Assembly (NCBI GenBank): GCA_964343835.1
Contig: CAYFKR010000006.1
Span: 135,979-199,978, forward strand
DNA length: 64,000 nucleotides
From: CALEMW01 sp964343835
GTDB lineage: Bacteria; Krumholzibacteriota; Krumholzibacteriia; LZORAL124-64-63
Reading direction: 5' to 3'
Shown here: piece by piece, positions 45,872-54,247 of the stretch
Numbering within the stretch: position 1 is the first letter of the stretch
How the letters are laid out: each line of letters starts with the position of its first letter
Notes under the pieces: generated by a model
Databases searched by the model: none
Told to the model about the DNA's origin: nothing
The model's input: only the letters and a program-made list of their open reading frames with translations
Program-made: the position numbers and the translations under genes

Positions 45872-47215
45872 GTGGAGCAGAAGCCCTGGATCACTCCCCT
45901 GCCCGAGACCGCCGGCCCGGCCCTGGACATCGTGGCCCGCCTGCGCGACACGGGCCGTCGGGCCTATCTGGTGGGCGGCGCCGTCCGGGACCTGGTGCTG
46001 GGGATCGAACCGGGAGACTGGGACGTGGCCACCGACGCCCGCCCCGACGAGCTGACCGACCTGTTCCCCGACGCCAGGACGGTGGGCGCCGCGTTCGGCG
46101 TGGTCGTCGTGCCGACCGCCGACGGCCATGTGGAAGTCGCCACGTTCCGGGAGGACGGCCTGTACATGGACGGCCGGCGCCCGGCCGACGTGACCTACGC
46201 CGACGATCCGGCCCGGGACGCCGCTCGCCGCGACTTCACCGTGAACGCCCTCTATCTCGACCCGATCGACGGCATGCTGCTGGATCCCGTCGGCGGTCTG
46301 GTCGACGCTCGCACCCGGACGCTGAAGGCGGTGGGCGATCCCGAGCGCCGCTTCCGCGAGGACGGGCTCCGCCTGCTGCGTGCGGCGCGGTTCTCGGCCC
46401 GGCTGGGCCTGACGATCGAGGCGAATACCCTCTCGGCGATGGAGCGCTCCGGCGACATGATCGACCTGCTGGCCCCGGAGAGGATCGGGACCGAACTGGC
46501 GACCACCATGACCGCGCCCCGGGCATCGGCAGCCCTTTCCATCCTCAGGGAGACGGGGCTCCTGCGACGTTTCCTGCCCGAAGTCGACGACCTGCACGGC
46601 GTGGAGCAGCCCCCCGACCATCACCCCGAGGGCTGCGTGTGGACCCACACCATGCTCATGCTCGACGCACTCGAGGAACCACCCCTCGAGCTGGCCCTCG
46701 CGGTACTGCTGCACGACGTCGGCAAGCCGCGGTGCGCCACGACCGAGGGGGGCAGGATCCGCTTCCACGGTCACGCCCGGATCGGGGCCGTGATGACCGA
46801 TACCCTGCTGTCGCGCCTGCGCTTCTCCAACCGCGTGGTCCGCTCGGTGGCCAGTCTGGTGGATCGCCACATGGGATTCCTGGACGTGCGCCGAATGAAG
46901 GACTCGACCCTCAAGCGGTTCCTCTCCGGCCCGGATTTCGACCTTCTGCTGGAACTGCACAGGCTCGACCGGATCTCGTCCCGGGGAGACCTCTCGGCCT
47001 GGGAGTTCTGCCGGGACGCCCTGGCGGCCATGAGCGAGGAGGACCTCCGTCCGGCTCCCCTGCTGACGGGACGCGACCTGATGAGGATGGGCTATCCCCG
47101 CGGCCCCCTGGTGGGCGTGATCCTGGAAGAGGTGGAGACGGCGCAGCTGGACGGCGAGATCGCCTCGCGGGACGAGGCGGAGGCGTGGGTCAGGGAGAGG
47201 CATCCCCGCGACTGA
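45872..47215 (+). CDS. cca: CCA tRNA nucleotidyltransferase / poly(A) polymerase family
   Basis: 447 residues. The class II nucleotidyltransferase head shows YLVGGAVRDLVLG and the metal pair in GDWDVATDA, followed by RRDFTVNAL and RFREDGLRLLRAARFSARLG. An HD domain follows (LLHDVGKPRCA). The start is GTG at 45872 with a GAGG site; the frame is open further up without similarity. HD-containing family members add CCA to tRNA 3' ends; a poly(A) polymerase role cannot be excluded from sequence alone. Confidence 0.93.
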   Translation: MEQKPWITPLPETAGPALDIVARLRDTGRRAYLVGGAVRDLVLGIEPGDWDVATDARPDELTDLFPDARTVGAAFGVVVVPTADGHVEVATFREDGLYMDGRRPADVTYADDPARDAARRDFTVNALYLDPIDGMLLDPVGGLVDARTRTLKAVGDPERRFREDGLRLLRAARFSARLGLTIEANTLSAMERSGDMIDLLAPERIGTELATTMTAPRASAALSILRETGLLRRFLPEVDDLHGVEQPPDHHPEGCVWTHTMLMLDALEEPPLELALAVLLHDVGKPRCATTEGGRIRFHGHARIGAVMTDTLLSRLRFSNRVVRSVASLVDRHMGFLDVRRMKDSTLKRFLSGPDFDLLLELHRLDRISSRGDLSAWEFCRDALAAMSEEDLRPAPLLTGRDLMRMGYPRGPLVGVILEEVETAQLDGEIASRDEAEAWVRERHPRD

Positions 47216-48878
47216 CGAAGACCGCCGCGCCGAGCCCTCGCGGGTCGGGGGCGCCCACCGGCGTCCGGGTCACCGGGTCCACCACGATCATCTGGACGTT
47301 CCCGACCTTCTTCCGCTCGCGGAGTTCGTGACCGCGTGCCGCCAGGGACGCGCGTACGGCTGGCGCCAAGGCATCGGGCTCATGGTAGAGGGCCGCCGGC
47401 AGCCACTGGTGGTGGACACGCGGCCGGGCGACGGCCTCGGCGGGATGCATGTCCAGCACCAGCACGTTGACCAGGCACTGCAGGGTGGCGGTGATGATCC
47501 GCGAGCCGCCGGGGCTACCCGCCACCACGCGGACATCGCCGTCCTCCAGCACGATGGTCGGGGTCATGCTCGACAGGGGTCTCTTGCCGGAGGCCACGGC
47601 GTTGGCCTCGCCGCCCACGAGGCCGAAGGCGTTGGGCGTGCCGGGGGCGGCGGAGAAATCGTCCATCTCGTCGTTGAGCACGACGCCCGTCCCCTCGGCC
47701 ATCATGCCCGACCCGAAGCTCAGGTTGATGGTGAGGGTCGCGGCCACGGCGTTGCCGTCGGCGTCGATGATGCTCAGGTGGGTGGTGTCGTCGCTCTCCT
47801 TCGGCGCACCGCGACGGTCGCCGACACGGCGTTCCACCACCCTGTCCGGATCCACCAGGGCCCTGAGGCTGTCGGTCCGCGCCTCGTCCAGGAGCATGGC
47901 GATCGGCACCTCCACATGATCGGGATCCCCGATCCAGAGGCTGCGGTCGGCGAAAGCGAAGGCCATGGCGTGGGCCAGCAGGTGAGTGCGGTCGGCCTCA
48001 CCCATCGCACCCAGGTCCCAGCCGCCGACCATGTCGAGCATCTGCTGCAGGAGGATGCCGCCGGAGCTGGGAGGAGGCATGCCGACGATGGTCCGTCCCC
48101 CGAACCTTCCCAGGATCGGGTCCCGCCAGACGGGGCGGATCGTCGCCAGGTCGTCGACGGTCAGCAGGCCGCCGGTGCTCGTGACCGCTGTTGCGAGGGC
48201 CTCCGCCACGGGGCCTTCGTGGAAGGCGGTAGCGCCGCCGTCACGAATGGCCGCCAGGGTGACCGCCAGGTCGCGCTGGACGATGATCTCGCCCTGTACC
48301 GGGACGCGCCCCTCCGGCATGAAGACGGCGCGTGCCGCCTGATCGAGGCGATCCTGCTCCTCCGCCACGGCTCTCACCAGCAGGGAGTCGGCGGGGAACC
48401 CCTCGGCGGCCAGTTCCACGGCGTCGGCAACGAGCCGCGACCACTCCAGACGGCCATGCCGGCGATGCAGTTCCTCGAGGCCGCGCACCAGGGCGGGCAC
48501 CGCGACGGACAGGGCGCCGTCGCGGCTGAGGTCCGGGTCGGCGGCGCCATCCACCATGAACATGTCGCGACGGGCCCCGGAGGGGGCGGTTTCCCGGGCG
48601 TCGAGAGCGGACTGAGAGCCGGTGGCGGCGTCGTGGACCAGGAAGAACCCTCCGCCGCCGAGTCCCGACGAGTACGGCTCGACGACGGCCAGGGCGAAGG
48701 CCGCCGCCACGGCGGCGTCGACGGCGTTGCCGCCGTCGGCGAGTACATCGCCCGCCACCTTTGTGTCCAGGGGGTGGGCGGTCACCGCGCAGCCCCCGGC
48801 CATCGGAGCACGATCATCTCCGCCGCAGCCGCAGAGGAGGACGACCAGGGCCAGCACCGTCGAGGCGGCGCGCCTCAC
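47190..48878 (-). CDS. ggt: gamma-glutamyltransferase, lipoprotein form
   Basis: 562 residues. A signal with lipobox ending LLCGC suggests membrane anchoring. The Ntn-hydrolase fold is clear: HPLDTKVAGDVLADGGNAVDAAVAAAFALAVVEPYSSGLGGGGFFL. The autocleavage nucleophile is the Thr in DDTTHLSIID. Downstream, the substrate-pocket signature PLSSMTPTIV and the GSPGGSRIITA loop are present. It cleaves gamma-glutamyl bonds such as glutathione outside the cytoplasm. Start GTG overlaps the B3/B4 gene stop; the 3' end overlaps convergent cca by 26 bases. Confidence 0.93.
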   Translation of the reverse strand: MRRAASTVLALVVLLCGCGGDDRAPMAGGCAVTAHPLDTKVAGDVLADGGNAVDAAVAAAFALAVVEPYSSGLGGGGFFLVHDAATGSQSALDARETAPSGARRDMFMVDGAADPDLSRDGALSVAVPALVRGLEELHRRHGRLEWSRLVADAVELAAEGFPADSLLVRAVAEEQDRLDQAARAVFMPEGRVPVQGEIIVQRDLAVTLAAIRDGGATAFHEGPVAEALATAVTSTGGLLTVDDLATIRPVWRDPILGRFGGRTIVGMPPPSSGGILLQQMLDMVGGWDLGAMGEADRTHLLAHAMAFAFADRSLWIGDPDHVEVPIAMLLDEARTDSLRALVDPDRVVERRVGDRRGAPKESDDTTHLSIIDADGNAVAATLTINLSFGSGMMAEGTGVVLNDEMDDFSAAPGTPNAFGLVGGEANAVASGKRPLSSMTPTIVLEDGDVRVVAGSPGGSRIITATLQCLVNVLVLDMHPAEAVARPRVHHQWLPAALYHEPDALAPAVRASLAARGHELRERKKVGNVQMIVVDPVTRTPVGAPDPRGLGAAVFVSRGDASP

Positions 48879-49570
48879 GAGCCCGTCCCCAGCAGGGCTT
48901 CGCCGGTGAGCCGGCCGCCGCAGTGGGTGCAGAGGAGATCGGCCAGCAGGCGGGTGTGGGCCAGCAGGTCGTCTGCGGGATAATCGGCCGTCGCCATGAC
49001 CACGCCGAGCAGGCGCCCGGTGCCGTCGTCCACGCAGGTCCTGGCGGAGTCGCTGGTGGGCGAGCCGAAGGGACCTTCGTCGTCGAACAGGCCCAGCCGC
49101 CCTTCCAGGTGGACAGGCCCCTTGCGGATGCCCGGGTACTCCTCCCCCGGCAGGCCGATGCGCAGCAGGGCGTCGCCCCGGACCTTGTCCAGGTCGTACA
49201 GGCCGATGGGCAGCAGGAAGGTGAGGCTTGCCAGGTTGCAGGCGTCGACGGCGTTGCTGATGGCGTAGAGGTCCAGGCCGCGGAGGATGCGGCGCAGGAG
49301 GGCCTCGCTGCTGGGCCGGATGCGGGTGGGCGGGATGCCGACGGAACGATAGAGGCGACGGGCTTCCTGCAGCGGCGGGATCTCCGAGGGCTGTCGTCCC
49401 TCCCAGCGTTCGCGGGCGGCCGCGGCCTCGGCCTCGATGGCCGGCCGCAGACCGTCACCTGGACCGATGGTCACGCCCTCCACCACGACGGCGCCGGCCG
49501 ACAGGATGTCCGACAGCCCGCCGTCGATGGCCAGCAAACGGCCGTCCGGAAGCCGCGCCCCGAGGCTCAC
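48875..49570 (-). CDS. B3/B4 tRNA-binding domain protein
   Basis: 231 residues. The body reads like the B3/B4 (editing) domain of phenylalanyl-tRNA synthetase beta chain standing alone: RPSSEALLRRILRG, ISNAVDACNLASLTFLLPIGLYDLDKVRG, RLGLFDDEGPFGSPTSDSART. Such free-standing proteins are candidates for removing wrong amino acids from tRNA, but this has not been settled for this family. I chose the GTG at 49570 because it forms a GTGA overlap with the rfbB stop; a longer start is possible. Confidence 0.8.
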   Translation of the reverse strand: MSLGARLPDGRLLAIDGGLSDILSAGAVVVEGVTIGPGDGLRPAIEAEAAAARERWEGRQPSEIPPLQEARRLYRSVGIPPTRIRPSSEALLRRILRGLDLYAISNAVDACNLASLTFLLPIGLYDLDKVRGDALLRIGLPGEEYPGIRKGPVHLEGRLGLFDDEGPFGSPTSDSARTCVDDGTGRLLGVVMATADYPADDLLAHTRLLADLLCTHCGGRLTGEALLGTGS

Positions 49571-50592
49571 GACGACGAATGGCGTCCTTCGGCGCCGTAC
49601 ATGCGGTCGTAGTAGTCGCGGTAGGTGCCGGCGCGGACGGCCTCCCACCAGGAGCGGTTCTCAAGGTACCAGTCGACGGTGGAGGCGATGCCGTCCTCGA
49701 AGCGATGGGCCGGCGTCCAGCCCAGCTCCTTCTCCATCCGCGAAGCATCGATGGCGTAGCGCCGGTCGTGCCCCGGACGGTCGGTCACGTAGGTGATCAG
49801 CGACTCGTCCTTGCCCAGCTTCTCCAGCAGCAGGCGCACGATGGCGATGTTCTCCATCTCGTTGTTGCCGCCGATGTTGTAGACCTCGCCCGGCGTGCCG
49901 GCCCGCAGGACGCGGTCGATGGCCTCGCAGTGGTCGGTCACGTAGAGCCAGTCCCGCACGTTCTTTCCGTCGCCGTAGACCGGGAGCTGCCTGTCCTCGA
50001 GGGCGTTGGCGATCATCAGCGGGATGAGCTTCTCGGGAAACTGGTAGGGGCCGTAGTTGTTGCTGCAGCGCGTGGTCAGCACCGGGTAGCCGTAGGTATG
50101 GAAGTAGGCGCGGCAGACCAGGTCGGCGGCGGCCTTGCTGGCGGAGTAGGGCGAGTTGGGTTGGATGGGGCTGTCCTCGGTGAACAGGCCCGTCTCGCCG
50201 AGGGAGCCGTAGACCTCGTCGGTGCTCACCTGCAGGAAGCGCTCCACGCCCGCGCGGCGCGACGCCTCCAGCAGCGTCTGCGTGCCCATGATGTTCGTGT
50301 CGAGGAACTCGCGGGGGCCGTCGATGGAGCGGTCCACATGGCTCTCGGCGGCGAAGTTGACCACCGCATCCACGGACTCCTCGGCCAGCAGGCCGTCCAG
50401 CAGGTCGCGGTCGCGGATGTCGCCCTTCACGAAGCGGTAGTCGTCGCGGTCCTCGTAGCCGGCCAGGTTCTCCAGGTTGCCCGCGTAGGTCAGGACGTCG
50501 AGGTTGATCACGCGGTCGTCGCCGCGGTCCAGCAGCATGCGCACGTAGTTGGCGCCGATGAAGCCGGCGCCGCCGGTCACGAGGATGGTCAT
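49567..50592 (-). CDS. rfbB: dTDP-glucose 4,6-dehydratase
   Basis: 341 residues, short-chain dehydrogenase fold. The NAD site is TGGAGFIG at the N-terminus. STDEVYG supplies the catalytic Asp/Glu and YSASK the Tyr/Lys pair. AAESHVDRSI and RCSNNYGPYQFPEKLIP are RmlB-specific. It makes dTDP-4-keto-6-deoxyglucose for rhamnose and other deoxysugars. No rmlA, rmlC or rmlD is adjacent, so the pathway must be completed elsewhere. It is coupled to both neighbours by 4-base overlaps. Confidence 0.94.
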   Translation of the reverse strand: MTILVTGGAGFIGANYVRMLLDRGDDRVINLDVLTYAGNLENLAGYEDRDDYRFVKGDIRDRDLLDGLLAEESVDAVVNFAAESHVDRSIDGPREFLDTNIMGTQTLLEASRRAGVERFLQVSTDEVYGSLGETGLFTEDSPIQPNSPYSASKAAADLVCRAYFHTYGYPVLTTRCSNNYGPYQFPEKLIPLMIANALEDRQLPVYGDGKNVRDWLYVTDHCEAIDRVLRAGTPGEVYNIGGNNEMENIAIVRLLLEKLGKDESLITYVTDRPGHDRRYAIDASRMEKELGWTPAHRFEDGIASTVDWYLENRSWWEAVRAGTYRDYYDRMYGAEGRHSSS

Positions 50593-51422
50593 GAGTCGTC
50601 TCCGTCGGGGTCGAGGGACTCCGCCACGGCGTCCACGAAGTCGGCGGCCAGGGTGCGATCGATGCGGGGACGCCCGTCGGCGCCCGTCGCCTTGAGGGAC
50701 GAGCCCACGATGTAGGCGTCGGCCAGCCCCGTGAAGTCCTGGATGTTGTCCATGGTCATGCCGCTGCCCACGATCAGGGGGCAGTCGGGAAGGGCGTCGC
50801 GGACGGCGGCGAGGCGGTCGGGGTCGGTGGCGGCGCCGGTGGCGACGCCGGAAAGGACGAGGGCGTCGGCCCCCGCCCGCAGGCGCAGATCGGCGGCCTC
50901 GTCCGCCGGGTCGCGGGGCGCCAGGGGCGCGGCATGCTTGACCCTCAGGTCGGCCAGGATGCCGGTCTCGAGCCCCAGGGCGTCGCGTTTGCGCAGGACC
51001 TCGGCGGCCCGGCCCTCGATGACGCCCTGGTCGGTGACCATGGCGCCGGCCAGCACGTTGACCCGGATGAAGGCGGCGTCCAGGGCCGCGGCCACGCCCA
51101 GGGCGGTCAGGGCGTCGTTGCGCAGGACGTTCACGCCCAGGGGCAGGTCGGGCCAGGCGTTGCGCAGGGCGGCGCCGATGCGGGCCATGGCGGCCGTCGT
51201 CTCGGCGGGCACCCGATCGGCGAAGAAGGGCACGTCGCCGTAGTTCTCCATCATCAGGGCCCCCACGCCGCCGACACCGAGGGCTTCGGCGTCGACGAGA
51301 GCGGCCCTCTCCACGGCCTCCAGATCGCCGTCCCAGCCCGGGGATCCGGGCAGGGGGCGCAGGTGCACCATCCCGATCACGGGGACCCCGAGGAGGTCCC
51401 TCCAGTCGTCTCGCGTCCACAT
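50589..51422 (-). CDS. BtpA/SgcQ family TIM-barrel protein
   Basis: 277 residues. The start VPVIGMVHLRPLPGSP and the segments LMMENYGDVPF, GVNVLRND, ADLRVKHAAPL and PLIVGSGMTMDNI are the conserved strands of the BtpA family. Cyanobacterial BtpA affects photosystem I stability and SgcQ is linked to a sugar operon; the reaction is unknown. As first gene of a set with rfbB, a sugar-related role is a reasonable guess only. Confidence 0.88.
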   Translation of the reverse strand: MWTRDDWRDLLGVPVIGMVHLRPLPGSPGWDGDLEAVERAALVDAEALGVGGVGALMMENYGDVPFFADRVPAETTAAMARIGAALRNAWPDLPLGVNVLRNDALTALGVAAALDAAFIRVNVLAGAMVTDQGVIEGRAAEVLRKRDALGLETGILADLRVKHAAPLAPRDPADEAADLRLRAGADALVLSGVATGAATDPDRLAAVRDALPDCPLIVGSGMTMDNIQDFTGLADAYIVGSSLKATGADGRPRIDRTLAADFVDAVAESLDPDGDDS

Positions 51423-51478
51423 GGCGGGTATGGTAACACCCGCCGCGCGCCCCCCCAAGGCCATTCCGGAATTCGAGG

Positions 51479-51507
51479 TTGGCAGGTTTCCGGGCTTCGC
51501 GTACCTT
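51479..51507 (+). promoter_or_regulatory. promoter candidate for tdk
   Basis: TTGGCA (51479-51484), 17 bases, TACCTT (51502-51507). The -35 matches five of six bases, the -10 is poor. Leader about 45 bases with an AGGAG site. Confidence 0.35.
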
Positions 51508-51558
51508 CGGGTCCCCGAAACCGGAAACCCCGACAAGGACAGCGGCAGGAGCGACGCC

Positions 51559-52164
51559 ATGCAGGTCATCCAGGGACGCAGCGGTTGGCTCGAAGTCATC
51601 AGCGGCCCCATGTTCAGCGGCAAGAGCGAGGAACTGATCCGGCGCATCCGCAGGGCCGAGATCGCCCGCCAGCGCGTGCAGCTCTTCAAGCCCAAGGTGG
51701 ACGACCGCTACTCCGAGACCGAGATCGTCTCCCACAGCCAGCAGCGCCTGCCCAGCACCCCGGTGGCATCGAGCATGGACATCCTGGCCTGCGTGGGCGA
51801 CAAGACCGAGGTCGTGGGCATCGACGAGGTGCAGTTCTTCGACACGGGGATCGTGGAGGTCTGCGACCGGCTCGCGAACATGGGCAAGCGCGTCATCACC
51901 GCCGGCCTGGACATGGACTACCTCGGACGCCCCTTCCCCCCCATGCCCGACATGATGGCCATCGCCGAGTACGTGACCAAGCAGCTGGCCATCTGCGTCC
52001 GTTGCGGCGATCCCGCCGTCCACACCCAGCGTCTGACGGACAGCAAGGACACCATCGTCGTGGGTGCCCAGGGCACTTACGAGGCCCGGTGCCGTCGCTG
52101 CTTCGTGCACCCCGACGTGCCGGTGGCGGAAACGGAAAAGGCGCCGTCCGGAGACGACGCCTAG
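51559..52164 (+). CDS. tdk: thymidine kinase, type II
   Basis: 201 residues. P-loop GPMFSGKSEEL (about 16-26), the DEVQFFD Walker B with catalytic Glu and the lasso region with two CxxC pairs (CVRCG and CRRCF) that hold zinc. It salvages thymidine to dTMP. ATG 51559 is preceded by AGGAG. The 3' end of the gene contains the terminator of the convergent HDOD gene. Confidence 0.95.
   Translation: MQVIQGRSGWLEVISGPMFSGKSEELIRRIRRAEIARQRVQLFKPKVDDRYSETEIVSHSQQRLPSTPVASSMDILACVGDKTEVVGIDEVQFFDTGIVEVCDRLANMGKRVITAGLDMDYLGRPFPPMPDMMAIAEYVTKQLAICVRCGDPAVHTQRLTDSKDTIVVGAQGTYEARCRRCFVHPDVPVAETEKAPSGDDA
52135..52162 (-). terminator. intrinsic terminator of the HDOD gene, inside tdk
   Basis: On the minus strand AGGCGTCGTC pairs with GACGGCGCCT around a UCCG tetraloop and is followed by TTTT. 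One pair is G-U on this strand but a mismatch on the other, so the structure serves minus-strand RNA. It lies in the last codons of tdk. Confidence 0.65.
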
Positions 52165-52188
52165 CTCCCTTCATCCTGCGATCCCGAC

Positions 52189-53739
52189 TCAGATGCAGGC
52201 GTCGGTGTCGGCCTCCCCGACCTTCTCCTGCATCTTCAGATAGCCCGGCCAGTCCACCTTGAGGATCCTGGCCGACTCGCTGGACTCCCAGGCCTCATGC
52301 AGGGGCTCCTCCTCCTCGATCCCGACGTTCTCCGCCAGTTCCTCGCCCAGGGCGATGACGGCGGCCATGTGCTGCGGGTCGGGGTCCTGGTCCAGCTCGT
52401 GATGGAAGCGGACGCCGCACTGGATGTCCTCGCTCAGGTTCCAGGCGGTGATGAGCTGGGCTCCCAGGGCGCCGTGGTCGTAGCCGAGCATCTCGCGCTC
52501 CACCGTCCACACGGGGACGCCGCGCTCACGGGCCGTCTCGGAGATCTTCTCGAAGAGGCCGGGCAGGGCCCGGGCCATGATCAGCTGCCCGATGTTCTGG
52601 ATCAACCCGCCCACGAAGCAGATCTCCCGGTCCTCGTACCCCACGTGGTCTGCCACCAGCTGCGCACCGTAGGCGCAGCGGATGGACTGGACCCAGATGC
52701 GGTGCATCACGGGGTCCGAATCGACGCCTGGGAAGGCGGTCTGTGACGCATTGACCAGCGTCCAGTTGCGGACGCTCTTGAAGCCGAGACGCACGATGGC
52801 GTCACGGATGGTCTTGACCTCGCTGATGGACTCGTAGAACGACGAGTTGGCGATCCGCAGGATCTTGGTGGTGAGCACCAGATCCTTGACGATCTCCTTC
52901 TCCAGCTGCACGGCCGTCGTCGACGGATTGTTCAGCAGGTTCAGGATCTGGCCGGCCACCTGGGGCATGGCGGTCAGCTCCCCCACCTTCTCGTAGATCT
53001 TCTCCGGGGGCAGATCGCCGGGCTTCAGATCCTCGTAGCCGGCCTTCACCCGATCGCGCTGGCGGACGCGCTCGCCCTGAAGGATGTCGGACGTGCGCGC
53101 GCCCACGGGCAGCAGGTCCTCCTCCACGCAGTGGAGGCGCAGGACGGCGTACCGGGCCAGCAGGGTGGCCTCGGCCACGCGCTCGGACGCGGTGAAGTCG
53201 GTCCAGTCGATGTAGAGGTAGGTGCCCCAGCGCCCCCTCAACGGGAGGGGCACGATCAGGACGGGGCGGTTCTCGTCGCCGCCGAGTTCGCGGGCGAGGT
53301 CCTTGGGGAAGTGCTCGCGGGGGAACGGCCCGCTGTAGACCACCTTTTCGGCGGCCGTCACGGCAAAAACGTCGTCGTCGTGGAGCTGGACGACCTTGGG
53401 ACGGGTCGCCTTGGGATCCAGCATGCGTTCGGGGAGCTGGACGTTCTCCGCCAGCATCACCCGCAATCCCGTCGTCCACTGCCGCAGCAGGACCATGCGT
53501 CCGCCCTGGGCGCGGACGAGCCCCAGGAAGAAATGGACCACATCGCTGGCCTCGACCATGTCGTCGAGGGCCGCCAGGCCGGTGCGCAAGGCTTCCAGCC
53601 TGTCCGCCGCCTGCTCCCCGTCGGGCTGGGAGCGGGAGATATCCGGCCCGTTCAGCTCGTAGATCTCCGCCTCGGCGACCTTTTCCATGTGGTGCGTCTT
53701 GATGAGCGTATCGAGGTTCAAGGCCCCATCCTCGTGCAT
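52189..53739 (-). CDS. HDOD domain protein
   Basis: 516 residues from ATG 53739. Residues about 45-250 look like a GAF-type sensor region (LIVPLPLRGRWGTYLYIDWTDFTASERV). The HDOD domain (about 290-480) shows LPPEKIYEKVGELTAMPQVAGQILNLL, VKTIRDAIVRLGFKSVRNW and GGLIQNIGQLIMA. HDOD proteins are non-catalytic HD relatives used in signalling. The partner here is unknown. Divergent from queD. Confidence 0.9.
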   Translation of the reverse strand: MHEDGALNLDTLIKTHHMEKVAEAEIYELNGPDISRSQPDGEQAADRLEALRTGLAALDDMVEASDVVHFFLGLVRAQGGRMVLLRQWTTGLRVMLAENVQLPERMLDPKATRPKVVQLHDDDVFAVTAAEKVVYSGPFPREHFPKDLARELGGDENRPVLIVPLPLRGRWGTYLYIDWTDFTASERVAEATLLARYAVLRLHCVEEDLLPVGARTSDILQGERVRQRDRVKAGYEDLKPGDLPPEKIYEKVGELTAMPQVAGQILNLLNNPSTTAVQLEKEIVKDLVLTTKILRIANSSFYESISEVKTIRDAIVRLGFKSVRNWTLVNASQTAFPGVDSDPVMHRIWVQSIRCAYGAQLVADHVGYEDREICFVGGLIQNIGQLIMARALPGLFEKISETARERGVPVWTVEREMLGYDHGALGAQLITAWNLSEDIQCGVRFHHELDQDPDPQHMAAVIALGEELAENVGIEEEEPLHEAWESSESARILKVDWPGYLKMQEKVGEADTDACI

Positions 53740-53881
53740 GATGAGTCGTTTCCGGGCTCCATCGGGAACATCGGCCGTTCGAGGCAAGAGTTGAGCCGAT
53801 TCCGACTGGCGCCGGTCGCGTTGTGCGTTATCCTGAGGCGGACGCCGGGACCGTGTCGGTCCGGCGCCGGGAAGGACGACC

Positions 53882-54247
53882 ATGGCCCACAGGATCACCA
53901 AGCGCTTCAGCTTCGACTCCGCCCACTGGCTGCCCAACGTGCCGGAGGGGCACAAGTGCGGTCGTCTCCACGGGCACACCTACGCCGTGACCCTCGGTCT
54001 GGAGGGCGATCTGGACGACGCCATGGGCTGGATCGTGGATTTCGGGGATATCAAGTCGGTCTGGAAGCCCCTGGAGAAGCGGCTCGACCATCACTGCCTC
54101 AACGACATCGAGGGGCTCGAGAACCCCACCGCGGAAGTCATGTCGCGCTGGATCTACGAGGCGCTGAAGCCGGACCTTCCCCAGCTGGCTGACGTCACCG
54201 TCAGCGAGACCGCCAACACCACCGCCGTCTACCGTCCCGGAGACTGA
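53882..54247 (+). CDS. queD: 6-carboxytetrahydropterin synthase (QueD family)
   Basis: 121 residues. Zinc ligands H15, H30 and H32, the catalytic Cys in CGRLHGH (C26), and the NPTAEVMSRWIYE motif are present. It makes 6-carboxytetrahydropterin, the second step to queuosine; a pterin-biosynthetic role is the alternative. No other que gene is adjacent. Its end overlaps the convergent glycosyltransferase gene by 19 bases. Confidence 0.93.
   Translation: MAHRITKRFSFDSAHWLPNVPEGHKCGRLHGHTYAVTLGLEGDLDDAMGWIVDFGDIKSVWKPLEKRLDHHCLNDIEGLENPTAEVMSRWIYEALKPDLPQLADVTVSETANTTAVYRPGD

Noticed and set aside
51430..51458. TTGGGG-N17-TACCAT before the BtpA-like gene, implying a leaderless mRNA
   Set aside because: The -35 lies in a run of Gs and the match is too weak to call.
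53740..53881. Promoters in the HDOD/queD divergent gap
   Set aside because: TTATCC and GATAAC boxes occur but have no -35 partner at a proper distance on either strand.
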